Shown: one piece after another, positions 49,597 through 58,906 of the stretch
How the letters are laid out: the number at the start of each line of letters is the position of its first letter
Numbering within the stretch: position 1 is the first letter of the stretch
NCBI RefSeq assembly: GCF_902498825.1
Contig: NZ_LR701459.1
Location: 3,478,564 to 3,542,563, forward strand
From: Rhizobium sp. EC-SD404
Lineage (GTDB): Bacteria > Pseudomonadota > Alphaproteobacteria > Rhizobiales > Rhizobiaceae
Direction of reading: 5' to 3'
Length of the DNA: 64,000 nucleotides
Made by a program: the position numbers and the translations under genes
The notes under the pieces: generated by a model
Told to the model about the DNA's origin: nothing
Database searches by the model: none
Seen by the model: the letters and a program-made list of their open reading frames with translations, nothing else

Positions 49597-51408
49597 TTAT
49601 TCGGCGGGCTTCGGCTTGCGGCGGAAGAGCCCGCGCAGATTGTCCCACAGTTCGATCCGGACGCCCTGTCGCTTCATGATGAAGCCCTGCTGGAGGATCG
49701 AGAGCGTGTTGTTCCAGGCCCAGTAGATGACGAGGCCGGCCGGGAAGGTCGCGAGCATGAAGGTGAAGACGACCGGCATCCAGTTGAAGATCATCTGCTG
49801 CGTCGGATCCGGCGGCGTCGGGTTCATGCGCATCTGCAGGAACATGGTGACACCCATGATCAGCGGCCATACGCCGACCAGCAGGAACGCCGGGACATCG
49901 TAGGGCAGCAGGCCGAACAGGTTGAACAACGACGTCGGATCGGGTGCCGACAGATCCTGGATCCAGCCGAAGAACGGCGCATGGCGCATTTCGATCGTGA
50001 CGTAGATGACCTTGTAGAGCGCGAAGAAGACCGGGATCTGCAGCAGCACCGGCCAGCAACCGGCGATAGGATTGATCTTTTCGGTCTTGTAGAGCTCCAT
50101 CATGGCCTGTTGCATGGCCATGCGATCGTCGCCGTGCTTCTTCTTGATCTCCTCCATCTTCGGCTGAACTTTCTTCATGTTCGCCATGGAGACGTAGCTC
50201 TTGTTGGCGAGCGGGAAGAAGACGAGCTTGATCAGGACAGTGGTGATCAGGATCGAGACGCCGAAATTGCCGAGGAGGCGGTAGAAGAAGTCGAGAACGT
50301 AGAACAGCGGCTTGGTGATGAAATAGAACCAGCCCCAGTCGATCATCAGATCGAAGCTCGGGATCTGGAACTGATCCTGGTAGCCGTCGATGATCGGTAC
50401 CTGCTTGGCACCGGCAAACACCTTGTTGCCGACTTCCACCGTGCCGTCGGCCGGGATCGTCAGAGCGTCGGACCGGAAATCCGTCTGATAGCGGGCACGG
50501 CCTTCGCCGAAATAGGCGAAACGCGAGACGAAAGGCGTGGCCTGATCAGGGACAAGCGCAGTCGCCCAGTATTTGTCGGTGATGCCCATCCAGCCGGCAG
50601 AGGCCTGGTCGACGGCGATGACACCGTCTTCCTCGACATCGGCATAGTCGACTTCCTGAAGTCCGGCTTCACCGAAATATCCGAGAAGGCCTTCGTGCAG
50701 GACGAAAATCGATGGCGTGGTCGGCTTGGAGAAGCGCGTCGAACGTCCGTAGGAGGCAAGCGATACGGCTTCTCCGCTCGAATTGGTCACGGCGTCGTCG
50801 ACCTGGAACATGAAGTCGTCGTCGACGGAGATCGTGCGGGTAAAGACGAGGCCCTGCCCATTGTCGAAGGTCAGCGTCACAGGCGTTTGCGGCGTCAACT
50901 CGGCGCCGTCTTCGACTTCCCAGACGGTATCGGCGCCCGGCACCGGCCCAGCCGCTTCGCTGCCGACATAGCCCAGTTCCACGAAGTAGCCGGTTTCGAT
51001 CGCGGCCGGAGACAGGAGCGTGATGATCGGACTGTCGTCGTCGACGGTCTCGCGATAGCCCTTCAGGCGCAGATCGTCGAAACGCGCGCCGGTCAGGTTG
51101 ATCGAGCCGGTCAATGACGGCGTGTCGATGGCGACACGTTCACTCTGCGCAATGGCCGCATCGCGGCTGACCGCGGTGACTTCGGTACCAACGGTGCCGC
51201 CCGGCAGAGCCGCATCAGGCGTCGAACCCGGTTCAGGTGCGGGTACACCTTCGACACCTGGGCTCGGATCGCGCGTCACGGCTTCCTGCTGCTGATCAGC
51301 GGTCTCGCGTTCTGCTTCGATGCGCGGGTTGATGTAGAAGAACTGCCAAACGATCAGCACAAGCACGGAAAGCGCTATCGCGACGAAGTAATTGCGGTTG
51401 TTTTGCAT
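49597..51408 (-). CDS. yidC: Membrane protein insertase YidC
   Basis: 603 residues. Long Gram-negative form: N-terminal membrane segment (NYFVAIALSVLVLIVWQFFY), periplasmic beta domain (about 70-365) and the Oxa1-type C-terminal insertase with five segments (FGVSILITTVLIKLVFFPLA; INPIAGCWPVLLQIPVFFAL), ending in a basic tail. It inserts and folds inner-membrane proteins alone or with SecYEG. It lies 82 bases downstream of rnpA. Confidence 0.97.
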   Translation of the reverse strand: MQNNRNYFVAIALSVLVLIVWQFFYINPRIEAERETADQQQEAVTRDPSPGVEGVPAPEPGSTPDAALPGGTVGTEVTAVSRDAAIAQSERVAIDTPSLTGSINLTGARFDDLRLKGYRETVDDDSPIITLLSPAAIETGYFVELGYVGSEAAGPVPGADTVWEVEDGAELTPQTPVTLTFDNGQGLVFTRTISVDDDFMFQVDDAVTNSSGEAVSLASYGRSTRFSKPTTPSIFVLHEGLLGYFGEAGLQEVDYADVEEDGVIAVDQASAGWMGITDKYWATALVPDQATPFVSRFAYFGEGRARYQTDFRSDALTIPADGTVEVGNKVFAGAKQVPIIDGYQDQFQIPSFDLMIDWGWFYFITKPLFYVLDFFYRLLGNFGVSILITTVLIKLVFFPLANKSYVSMANMKKVQPKMEEIKKKHGDDRMAMQQAMMELYKTEKINPIAGCWPVLLQIPVFFALYKVIYVTIEMRHAPFFGWIQDLSAPDPTSLFNLFGLLPYDVPAFLLVGVWPLIMGVTMFLQMRMNPTPPDPTQQMIFNWMPVVFTFMLATFPAGLVIYWAWNNTLSILQQGFIMKRQGVRIELWDNLRGLFRRKPKPAE

Positions 51409-51490
51409 CCTGCTTTCCTGGATTTCCGCCGTAGGCGCGGCTCGCTCGAGCCGCTGCCGTTACGCCGTCGAAGCGGCGCTTGCGCGGACC

Positions 51491-51877
51491 CTACTTGTCC
51501 TTGACCGAACCTGTTTTCGGCCGGCTCTGGGAGCGCGGCCCTTCGATGCGTTCTTTGATGGCCGCCGTCAAGCGACAAAAGGGCGCAGAGAGCATGTCGC
51601 GGCGACCGACAAGAACATAGTCGATCCCAGGCTTCATGGCTGCGGCTCCGGAAAGCCTCACTGCTTCGCGCAAACGGCGCTTCATGCGGTTGCGCTCAAC
51701 CGCGTTGCCCTGGCGCTTCGTCAGTGTGAAGCCCACGCGCGGCGGCTCATCATCCCCCCGAGATCGTGTCTCGAGAAGGAAGAACGGGCCCTTGTGTCTT
51801 TGCCCGCCCTTCATGGCGACGAAATCGGCACGGCGTTTCAACCGTTGCGGATTTCCTTTCGGCTTGTCGTCCAGCAT
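51491..51877 (-). CDS. rnpA: Ribonuclease P protein component
   Basis: 128 residues. The RNR motif GNAVERNRMKRRLREAVR and the FVAMKGGQRHKGPFF start identify the RNase P protein, which binds the precursor-tRNA leader together with RnpB RNA. It has a C-terminal Arg/Ser/Lys-rich tail. It is 38 bases downstream of rpmH and cotranscribed with it. Confidence 0.93.
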   Translation of the reverse strand: MLDDKPKGNPQRLKRRADFVAMKGGQRHKGPFFLLETRSRGDDEPPRVGFTLTKRQGNAVERNRMKRRLREAVRLSGAAAMKPGIDYVLVGRRDMLSAPFCRLTAAIKERIEGPRSQSRPKTGSVKDK

Positions 51878-51915
51878 GTGCCAGCCTTCTCAATCAAAAG
51901 CGGGCAACAGGCCGA

Positions 51916-52053
51916 TCAAGCCGACAGACGCTTGCGGCCGCGTGCGCGACGGGCTGCGAGTACCTTGCGGCCGCCTGCGGTGGCCATGCGTGCGCGAAAG
52001 CCATGACGGCGCTTGCGCACGAGTTTGGAAGGCTGAAATGTACGCTTTGGCAT
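51916..52053 (-). CDS. rpmH: 50S ribosomal protein L34
   Basis: 45 residues: [20 protein letters not shown] and then [20 protein letters not shown], ending LSA with TGA at 51916-51918. This is the near-invariant L34 sequence, with a Pro inserted after Met1 relative to the common 44-residue form. First gene of the rpmH-rnpA-yidC-engB cluster. Confidence 0.97.
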   Translation of the reverse strand: MPKRTFQPSKLVRKRRHGFRARMATAGGRKVLAARRARGRKRLSA

Positions 52054-52445
52054 TTATTTAGATACCGCGGGGTGCGGCCCTTCTTGTCTGTCGAAACAGA
52101 AGCGTTGCGATGGATCATCCGTCTCGCGGCACGTTCAGCTCCCGGAGGAGCGGCCCGACCGAGCACGAATGTGGCCGGCTTATAGGCAATAAGACCCGTG
52201 AAAGTCAATGTCGCCCGGCTTTTCCCTCAGTGACAGCACACGGCCCCATCACGCAGACGTTTGGCAATGCGAGCGCATGTCATTGGCCACTCCTCACTTT
52301 TGGCTGTAGCCCGATGGTGGTCTTACCCATTAAAGGATCGCCTCACGTGAAGCAGCACAGCCCCTATTCGACCGCAGCCGCTCCGGTCTTCGTCACCGAA
52401 GGCCAGGACGCTCAAAGTCGTGAAGGACATGGATCGGAGCGGCGA
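52054..52445. other. Divergent intergenic region, rpmH / TVP38 gene
   Basis: 392 bases between rpmH and the next plus-strand gene. It holds the rpmH promoter described separately. No dnaA gene, DnaA-box cluster or RNA gene is recognisable. In-frame starts for the plus-strand gene exist at 52314 (ATG) and 52347 (GTG, AAAGGA upstream), which would add an unconserved leader. Confidence 0.5.
52179..52208 (-). promoter_or_regulatory. Candidate promoter of the rpmH-rnpA-yidC cluster
   Basis: On the minus strand TTGACT (52208-52203), an 18-base spacer and TATAAG (52184-52179) give a strong sigma70-type promoter, implying a leader of about 120 bases before rpmH. Confidence 0.55.
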
Positions 52446-53165
52446 ATGACCGGACGGGCACTCAGCCGCTTTCTGCCAGCGTTGGCCATCGTCGCCTGTC
52501 TCGCGCTCGGCTACGCCTTCGGGCTGCAGGACTATCTGTCGCTGAATGCTCTGGCCGATCATCGCGACCAGTTGCAGGGCTTCGTCGAGCAGAATTTCAT
52601 TTTTGCCGCAGCGATCTATCTCGGCGTCTACGCGCTTGCCGTGGCCGTCGCGTTTCCGGCGGCATCGGTCCTCACGGTCTTTGGAGGCTTTCTCTTCGGC
52701 TGGCTGATCGGCGGCGCACTGACGGCAGTTGCTGCAACGACCGGCGCGACGCTGCTGTTCCTCGCCGCCCGCAGCACGCTCGGGCCAGCCTTGCGCGATC
52801 GCGCAGGCGGCAGCCTCTCGCGCTTTGCGGACGGCTTTCGCGAGGATGCCTTTTCCTACCTGCTGATTTTGAGGCTCGCGCCGATCTTTCCCTTCTTCCT
52901 GGTCAATATCGCCCCGGCCTTCTTCGGTGTCGGCACCCGCATCTTCGTGATGGCGACTTTGATCGGCATTCTGCCGGGCACCTTCGCCTATTCCTATCTC
53001 GGCTCCGGCCTGGACAGCGTACTCCTCGCGGCGAGGGAAGCAGGACAGACGCTTTCTCTCGGCGATCTGGTGACGCCGCAGATCACGCTGGCCTTCGCAG
53101 CCCTGGCGGTCGTCGCCGCCATCCCCCTGATCGTCAAACGCCTGACCCGCCACACCAAGACCTGA
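52446..53165 (+). CDS. TVP38/TMEM64 (VTT domain) family membrane protein
   Basis: 239 residues from ATG 52446, with GGAG 6 bases upstream. About five to six membrane segments and the DedA-like VTT (SNARE-associated) core: FPAASVLTVFGGFLFGWLIG, then RLAPIFPFFLVNIAPAFFGV and LIGILPGTFAYSYLGSGLDS. Family members are proposed lipid scramblases or flippases. It is 77 bases upstream of a flavoprotein, a pairing often seen with mercuric-reductase-like enzymes. Confidence 0.88.
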   Translation: MTGRALSRFLPALAIVACLALGYAFGLQDYLSLNALADHRDQLQGFVEQNFIFAAAIYLGVYALAVAVAFPAASVLTVFGGFLFGWLIGGALTAVAATTGATLLFLAARSTLGPALRDRAGGSLSRFADGFREDAFSYLLILRLAPIFPFFLVNIAPAFFGVGTRIFVMATLIGILPGTFAYSYLGSGLDSVLLAAREAGQTLSLGDLVTPQITLAFAALAVVAAIPLIVKRLTRHTKT

Positions 53166-53242
53166 ACCCCCGCACGCGTTTCCGGCCCTTCGCGCAAAGC
53201 CCCGGATGATCTAGAGATGCGCAGCCGGATAAGGGAACAACG

Positions 53243-54691
53243 ATGACGTCCAAGACTGCAGAGAGCGCCGTTCTGAAACACGACATATGCGTCATCGGGG
53301 GCGGCTCGGGCGGCCTGACGGTCGCTGCAGCGGCCGCATCCTTCGGGGTTTCGGTCGTCCTCATTGAAAAGGGCAAGATGGGTGGCGACTGCCTGAACTA
53401 CGGCTGCGTCCCCTCGAAGGCGCTGATCGCGGCGGCCAAGCATGCCGAGGCCATCCGCGAGGCGCCGCATTTCGGCATTTTCGCCGGCGAGCCCGAGATC
53501 GACTTCGCCAAGGTCAACGCCCATGTTCACGAGGTGATCGGGGCGATCGCACCGAATGATTCCGTTGAGCGCTTTCGGGCTCTGGGCGTCAGCGTGATCC
53601 AGGCGGAAGCACGCTTTACAGATGCACGCACCGTGGTTGCCGGCGATCAGACGATCCGCGCGCGGCGCTTCGTGCTCGCGACGGGTTCCAAGCCACGCGT
53701 CCCGGACATTCCCGGGCTCGCGGACGTCGATTATCTGACCAATGAGACGCTGTTTTCGCTGACGACCCGGCCCGAGCATCTGATCGTCATCGGCGGTGGC
53801 CCGATCGGCGTCGAAATGGCGCAGGCCCATCGCCGCCTGGGCTGCGCCGTCACCATTCTCGAAATGGGTACCCTGCTCGGCAAGGAAGATCCCGAACTCG
53901 CCCGCATCGTCGTGCGCCGTCTCGAAGCCGATGGCATCGCGGTGCATGAAAACATCGAGATTCTTCGGGCGAGCCAAGGCGGTGACGGGACGGTGTCAAT
54001 CGCCTATCGGCTCGACGACGAAGAGAGCACAATCACGGCAAGTCACCTGCTCGTCGCGGTGGGACGCGCCGCTCAGGTCGACAATCTAGGCCTGAAGGAA
54101 GCCGGCATCACATTTGATCAACGCGGCATCAAGGTCGGCAGCGGGCTCAAGACTAGCAACAGCCGGGTCTTCGCGATCGGCGACGCGGTGGCGGGCGGCC
54201 TGCAATTTACCCATGTCGCCAACTACCATGCGGGCCTGGTCCTTCAGCAGATCCTTTTCCGCGTGCCGGCCAAGGAGAACCGCTCGGTGATCCCGCGCGT
54301 AACCTTCACGGACCCGGAACTGGCCCAGATCGGCCTGACCGAGGACGAGGCGCGCAAGGCGGGGCACACCATCACCATCCAACGGTGGCCCTATGCGCAG
54401 AACGATCGCGCCGAAGCGGAGCGCCGCACCGGCGGCGAGATCAAGATCGTTGCCGGTCGCCGCGGGCTTATCCTCGGCGTCGGCATCGTCGGCCACGGCG
54501 CCGGCGAGATGATCAATCTCTACGCGCTCGCTTTGTCGAAGAAGATGACACTCAATGACCTGCGCGGTTTCATTGCGCCCTATCCGACCATGAGCGAGAT
54601 AGGAAAACGCGCGGCGATCTCCTATTATGCACCGATGACGCGCAAGCCGTTTGTGCGCAAGCTCCTGGCCTTCCTGCGTCGCTTCGGCTGA
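53243..54691 (+). CDS. FAD-dependent pyridine nucleotide-disulfide oxidoreductase (mercuric-reductase-like)
   Basis: 482 residues. FAD Rossmann motif ICVIGGGSGGLTVAAAAAS, redox-active disulfide GGDCLNYGCVPSKAL, NAD(P) site LIVIGGGPIGVEMAQAHRRLG and a C-terminal dimerisation domain (RVTFTDPELAQIGLTEDEA). The C-terminal Cys pair that binds Hg(II) in MerA is absent, and the usual His-Glu dyad of lipoamide dehydrogenase is not recognised, so neither activity can be asserted. Probably part of a lipid/redox unit with the TVP38-family protein upstream. Confidence 0.87.
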   Translation: MTSKTAESAVLKHDICVIGGGSGGLTVAAAAASFGVSVVLIEKGKMGGDCLNYGCVPSKALIAAAKHAEAIREAPHFGIFAGEPEIDFAKVNAHVHEVIGAIAPNDSVERFRALGVSVIQAEARFTDARTVVAGDQTIRARRFVLATGSKPRVPDIPGLADVDYLTNETLFSLTTRPEHLIVIGGGPIGVEMAQAHRRLGCAVTILEMGTLLGKEDPELARIVVRRLEADGIAVHENIEILRASQGGDGTVSIAYRLDDEESTITASHLLVAVGRAAQVDNLGLKEAGITFDQRGIKVGSGLKTSNSRVFAIGDAVAGGLQFTHVANYHAGLVLQQILFRVPAKENRSVIPRVTFTDPELAQIGLTEDEARKAGHTITIQRWPYAQNDRAEAERRTGGEIKIVAGRRGLILGVGIVGHGAGEMINLYALALSKKMTLNDLRGFIAPYPTMSEIGKRAAISYYAPMTRKPFVRKLLAFLRRFG

Positions 54692-54737
54692 TGGTTCGGC
54701 CAACGCGGCGCAGAGAACCGGCGCATATGGATAGGAT

Positions 54738-56297
54738 ATGAGCGAAGCGGATACCCCGCCCCCTGACGTCATGCCGCCCGGCGGACGCGTCGCAGCGACG
54801 GAAGAGGCGCGCACCGCCGGGGGGGATGATGGCATCCGGCTCGGCCGCGGGCTCTCCAGCAAACTCCTCTTGCTGACGATCCTGTTCGTGATGATCGCGG
54901 AAGTGCTGATCTTCGTCCCTTCCGTATCGAACATGCGGCTGCGCTGGCTGTCCGACAAGCTCGCGACCGCTGCATCGGCCAGCATCGTCGTCGAAGGCTT
55001 CGACGAGATGGACCTCCCTCAGCCGGTCCAGACCGACACGCTGATGAGCACCGGCACCAAGGCCATCGCGCTCCGGCGTGCCGGCTCGTCGCGCCTGATC
55101 GCCAGCACCGAAGTGCCGCCGACGGTCGACATGCAATACGATCTCTCCGATGTCGGGCCGCTGACGGCGATCGGCGACGCGATAGGAACGCTGGTCTATG
55201 GCAGCGACCGGATCATCCGGGTGTTCGGACCCGTCGCCGGCGATCCGGGCACCATGATCGAGATCGTGATGGAGGAGCGCCCGCTGAAGACGGCGATGCT
55301 TCTCTACGCGCGCAACGTCCTCATCCTGTCGCTCGTCATCTCGCTCATCACCGCCGGCCTGGTCTTCCTGGCCATCAATGCGCTCCTGATCCGCCCGATC
55401 CGCCGCATGACGGCCAACATGCAGGCCTTTGCCGAAGCGCCCGACGAGCGCGCTCGGGTGATCCGCCCCAGCATGCGCGACGACGAACTCGGCCAGGCCG
55501 AGCGCCACCTCGCCTCCATGCAGGAAGAATTGCAGCACACGCTGAAGGAACAGAAGAACCTCGCCGATCTCGGCCTCGCCGTCTCCAAGATCAACCACGA
55601 CATGCGCAACATCCTCGCATCCGCTCAGCTCATCTCCGACCGCCTCGCCGGCGTCGACGATCCGATCGTGCAGCGTTTCGCGCCGAAGCTTCTGCGCACC
55701 ATCGACCGCGCCGTTGCCTATTCGAACGAGGTGCTCGCCTATGGCCGTGCGCGCGAAGCGACGCCGAAACGGCGCTGGCTGGATCTCAAGCGGCTGATCG
55801 AGGACGTGCGCGACATCACCGCGGTCGATCCCTCCTTCGAGATCGATTTCGTGATCGACATGCCCGACGGGCTCGAGGTGGAGGCCGACAGCGAGCAACT
55901 CTTCCGCGTCATCCACAATCTTTCCCGCAACTCGGTCGAAGCGCTGAAAAGCCTGGAGGGCGATGCGGCGCTCGTGAAGCGCATCCGCGTCGCTGCAAAG
56001 CGCGAAGGCAGCGTGGTGACCATCATGGTCGAAGACACGGGCCCCGGCATGCCTGCAGGCGCACGCGCCAATCTCTTCAAGGCGTTTCGCGGGTCGACCC
56101 GGCCCGGCGGCACCGGGCTCGGCCTGACCATAGCGCGCGAGCTGGTGCTCGCCCATGGCGGCGACCTGAAGCTCGTCGAAAGCAGCGGCCCCGGCACGAT
56201 TTTCGCCATCGTGCTGCCCGACCAACCCCTGCCGATCGCCGCCTTCCGCAACCGCCCGAAGCACCGGCTCGACCAGGAACGCCAGCAAATTCCCTAA
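54738..56297 (+). CDS. Membrane sensor histidine kinase, orphan
   Basis: 519 residues. TM1 at about 42-62, a periplasmic sensor segment (about 63-190), TM2 near 191-213, HAMP (about 214-268), then the dimerisation/phospho-acceptor domain with His near residue 287 in SKINHDMRNILASAQ and an HATPase domain (NLSRNSVEALK; EDTGPGMPAGARA; GGTGLGLTIARELV). No response-regulator gene is adjacent. ATG 54738 is preceded by GATAGGAT. Confidence 0.9.
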   Translation: MSEADTPPPDVMPPGGRVAATEEARTAGGDDGIRLGRGLSSKLLLLTILFVMIAEVLIFVPSVSNMRLRWLSDKLATAASASIVVEGFDEMDLPQPVQTDTLMSTGTKAIALRRAGSSRLIASTEVPPTVDMQYDLSDVGPLTAIGDAIGTLVYGSDRIIRVFGPVAGDPGTMIEIVMEERPLKTAMLLYARNVLILSLVISLITAGLVFLAINALLIRPIRRMTANMQAFAEAPDERARVIRPSMRDDELGQAERHLASMQEELQHTLKEQKNLADLGLAVSKINHDMRNILASAQLISDRLAGVDDPIVQRFAPKLLRTIDRAVAYSNEVLAYGRAREATPKRRWLDLKRLIEDVRDITAVDPSFEIDFVIDMPDGLEVEADSEQLFRVIHNLSRNSVEALKSLEGDAALVKRIRVAAKREGSVVTIMVEDTGPGMPAGARANLFKAFRGSTRPGGTGLGLTIARELVLAHGGDLKLVESSGPGTIFAIVLPDQPLPIAAFRNRPKHRLDQERQQIP

Positions 56298-56446
56298 TCC
56301 TCGCTCGCCCCCTCGGCTGACGGGCCCGTCGAAGCCGAAGACCTGCGCAACGCTTGGCCAACTTTTTCCAGAACCGCGCTTGCATTCCCCACGGCTACGT
56401 TTTAGGTAAGCGCCGTCGCGGTCGATCCACCGGATCCACCGCCAAC

Positions 56447-56523
56447 GCGCCCGTAGCTCAGCTGGATAGAGCACCAGACTACGAATCTGGGGGTCAGAGG
56501 TTCGAATCCTTTCGGGCGCGCCA
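56447..56523 (+). tRNA. tRNA-Arg (anticodon ACG)
   Basis: 77 bases with encoded CCA. Acceptor stem GCGCCCG (56447-56453) pairs with CGGGCGC before discriminator G and CCA. D-arm TAGCTCAGCTGGATAGAGCA, anticodon stem CCAGA/TCTGG with loop CTACGAA (anticodon ACG at 56481-56483) and T-arm with GGTTCGAATCC are all present. tRNA-Arg genes are frequent integration sites. Confidence 0.96.
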
Positions 56524-56587
56524 TTTTTTGCTGAAAATTCAACAATTTAGCTGGAAGTAGCGAGTGGTTTGTCTGCGAACACAGCGA

Positions 56588-56609
56588 CGAGTCGCCACCG
56601 AGTCGCCAC
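56588..56609. repeat. Tandem direct repeat, 11 bp x 2
   Basis: CGAGTCGCCAC occurs twice back to back, about 65 bases downstream of the tRNA-Arg 3' end. It could be a recombination scar or the remains of an integrase attachment region. Confidence 0.7.
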
Positions 56610-56711
56610 CGTGTTCGAAACTCGCAAGGTCTCCATAATACTCTTCGAACGACCGGGAGGTTGATAAGACGGCGGTGTCAGTCTGGCGTGCTTGATCCCT
56701 CGCCCCTGGTA

Positions 56712-56918
56712 TTAAAGCGCTAGCTCATCAAGCCACTTTTGAGCTCGTACCGATTTGGTGACGCCCATGGCGGGTAGGTCGATTTGGAGAACCCGTGCCG
56801 CGTTGTGTTCAGCATCGGGGCCGAAACCGGACCGTCTGCTTCCCAGCACGAACTCAGGAAAGCGGACCTTTCGTAGACAACGTTGCAGGCGTATGGGCCC
56901 TCGCACAAGAACCGGCAT
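56712..56918 (-). CDS. Short uncertain ORF, possible gene remnant
   Basis: 68 codons from ATG 56918, with a stop codon shortly upstream in frame so it cannot be longer. The product (ending QKWLDELAL) has no recognised family. It may be a decayed piece of a mobile-element gene, or chance coding in the tRNA junction region. No good ribosome-binding site is apparent. Confidence 0.2.
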   Translation of the reverse strand: MPVLVRGPIRLQRCLRKVRFPEFVLGSRRSGFGPDAEHNAARVLQIDLPAMGVTKSVRAQKWLDELAL

Positions 56919-57055
56919 CGACAGTCGCCTCTACACAGGATCTGTATCGTCAAGGTAGAAGATTTACGTGAACACGAAAGCGATTTTCTGCGTATACGAC
57001 ATCGGCCCTCCTGTAGTAGACGTGCAATTGAACGCTCAAAGCCACTAAGGGACAA

Positions 57056-58906
57056 ATGCAGGCGATCGATCTTTATTCCGGTTGCGGCGGTATGTCCGCC
57101 GGCGCCCTAATGGTTATGCCTGGTCTCCAGATCAAGTGGGCGCTCGACATCGACCGCTATGCGACGGCAACATTTGCGAACCGGCACCCTACGGCGATTG
57201 TTGAGACATGCAATGTCGCCGAGGTATCAGCCGCCAGCATTATCGAAACCGCCAAGCTGACCGCGATAGATTGGTTCTTTGCCGGACCGACCTGTCAAGC
57301 CGTTAGCACCATGGGAATCTTCCATGAGGGTGATCCGCGCAACGCGCTGTTCGTCCATTTCGCCCGACTCCTTGACGGATTCATTGAGCGGGACATGAAG
57401 CCGAAGAACATTCTGCTCGAGAACGTTCCCGGCATCGTCTACGGGAATAATCTCGCGATTGTGCGTGAACTCTTCCACTTCCTCTCGACGCGCGGCTACA
57501 ACGTCGCTGCCGACGTCGTCTGCTTCGCCGACTACGGACTGCCCCAACTGCGCAATCGCTTCATCCTGATCGCGACCGTGACCGACGATCCGATCACGTT
57601 CCCGGCCCCGACCTTTTCGAACGACGAGAGTTCCGGCCTTCCGCCCTACAGGACGGTGAAGGACGCGCTCTCGGACCTCTACGGCCGGGCTCCGACCAAC
57701 GATCTTCGCGAATGCTTGACCTATTTGTCGCCGGCCGCCAACGATTACCAATCGGAGTTGCGCGGCAAGAAGGGGAAGCTACGGAACCACATCTGTTCGC
57801 AGATTACTCCGTTGAACGTCTCACGGATCGCCACGGTGCCGCAGGGCGGTAGCTGGAAGGACATTCCGGCGGACCTTCTGCCCGAACGTTTCCACAGGGT
57901 CCGGATGACGGACTACGCGACCCTGTACGGTCGCCTGCACGAAGAGGCTCCGGCCTATACGATCTCCGCCGGCTTCGCGAACATCACCTCCGGCTGCTTT
58001 ACGCACCCGCTCCGCGACGGCTCTCTCAGCGTCCGGGAGGGTGCAAGACTCCAGGGCTTTCCGGACGATTTTGTCTTCCAGGGGCCCCGGACCGCCCAGT
58101 ACCGACAGGTCGGGAATGCCGTCCCTCCATATGGCTTCGCGGCCATCGTCCGGCATCTGGTCGAGGGATCCGAGGGCAGAACGCCGAGGCTGACGATCGA
58201 CACGATCAACGAGAACCGGCGGTTCCCGAAAGCCGTCCGTCGGTTCACCGGACGCAGGACCGAATCCGAACTCGGCAAGAACGGATATGGCGGGGGCACC
58301 TACTGGCCGAAGGGGTGGGGCCCCGAGATCGAAAGGGAGGTCGTTCTGAAGAACGGCTACCGTCGCGACGCGACGATCCCATTGCGCTACGCGCGTTCGG
58401 AGCGGAGAACGGCTCGCGACAGCGTCGCACTCGAGCCCCTCGAAAGGCTTTTCCAGGATGATACTGACGACAACGCTTCGTTCGCGGACATTCTCTCCCA
58501 ATCCGATGCCCGGACATCGTTTTCTGTTCCCATCGTCAAGAGCGCGACGAAGAAGATCGACCCTCTCGATATCGCGATCACCAAGCTGCTTTCGGCGATG
58601 TCCGAAGCCGGAGGGCGCTACCTTATTGACTTACCGTTCGGATATGTCCGAAATCGCGTGGTTCTGATCGCCAACCTGTTCGGAAAGAGATCGATTGCTG
58701 GTGCACCGGTATCGGTGTCGTCCAACGACGAAGACCAGACAATCGATGTGACGTTCGAGGTCCGTCCTCTGGTCGCCATGACCCTCGCCTTCGACGGACA
58801 TGCCGGCGGCGAAGACTATTCATCCTGTCTGACCGTGACCGGCATCCGGATCATGTCCCCGACGGCTCAAAAGTCGTTCGAAGATCGACGCCGAAACGTT
58901 GGCTGA
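57056..58906 (+). CDS. C5-cytosine DNA methyltransferase with C-terminal extension
   Basis: 616 residues. Motif I DLYSGCGGMSAG (from residue 5), motif IV with catalytic Cys80 in FAGPTCQAVSTMG, motif VI ENVPG (122-126), motif VIII QLRNRF (164-169), motif IX REGARLQGFPDDF and motif X QVGNAVPP (351-358). In motif IV the usual Pro before the Cys is Thr. The methyltransferase ends near residue 370; residues 371-616 are an extra domain of unknown family. It probably methylates cytosine in a self-protecting mark, and the adjacent Vsr gene would repair resulting T:G mismatches. First gene of a four-gene operon; the Vsr start overlaps its stop by 8 bases. Confidence 0.9.
   Translation: MQAIDLYSGCGGMSAGALMVMPGLQIKWALDIDRYATATFANRHPTAIVETCNVAEVSAASIIETAKLTAIDWFFAGPTCQAVSTMGIFHEGDPRNALFVHFARLLDGFIERDMKPKNILLENVPGIVYGNNLAIVRELFHFLSTRGYNVAADVVCFADYGLPQLRNRFILIATVTDDPITFPAPTFSNDESSGLPPYRTVKDALSDLYGRAPTNDLRECLTYLSPAANDYQSELRGKKGKLRNHICSQITPLNVSRIATVPQGGSWKDIPADLLPERFHRVRMTDYATLYGRLHEEAPAYTISAGFANITSGCFTHPLRDGSLSVREGARLQGFPDDFVFQGPRTAQYRQVGNAVPPYGFAAIVRHLVEGSEGRTPRLTIDTINENRRFPKAVRRFTGRRTESELGKNGYGGGTYWPKGWGPEIEREVVLKNGYRRDATIPLRYARSERRTARDSVALEPLERLFQDDTDDNASFADILSQSDARTSFSVPIVKSATKKIDPLDIAITKLLSAMSEAGGRYLIDLPFGYVRNRVVLIANLFGKRSIAGAPVSVSSNDEDQTIDVTFEVRPLVAMTLAFDGHAGGEDYSSCLTVTGIRIMSPTAQKSFEDRRRNVG

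Larger units (their letters stand above)
56524..57055. other. Gene-poor junction between tRNA-Arg and the methyltransferase operon
   Basis: 532 bases that differ from the compact arrangement elsewhere. It contains an 11-bp tandem repeat (56588-56609), AT-rich stretches and one short minus-strand ORF (56712-56918). No integrase, transposase or tRNA gene is recognised. The promoter for the operon starting at 57056 must lie here, but no clear -35/-10 pair is seen; CACTAAGGGACAA gives a ribosome-binding site. Confidence 0.5.

Noticed and set aside
48805..51117. Long plus-strand open frame of 770 codons
   Set aside because: Antisense to engB and yidC; the composition is that of a complementary-strand artefact.
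54570..56474. Long minus-strand open frame of 634 codons
   Set aside because: Antisense to the histidine kinase, and it would overlap the tRNA.
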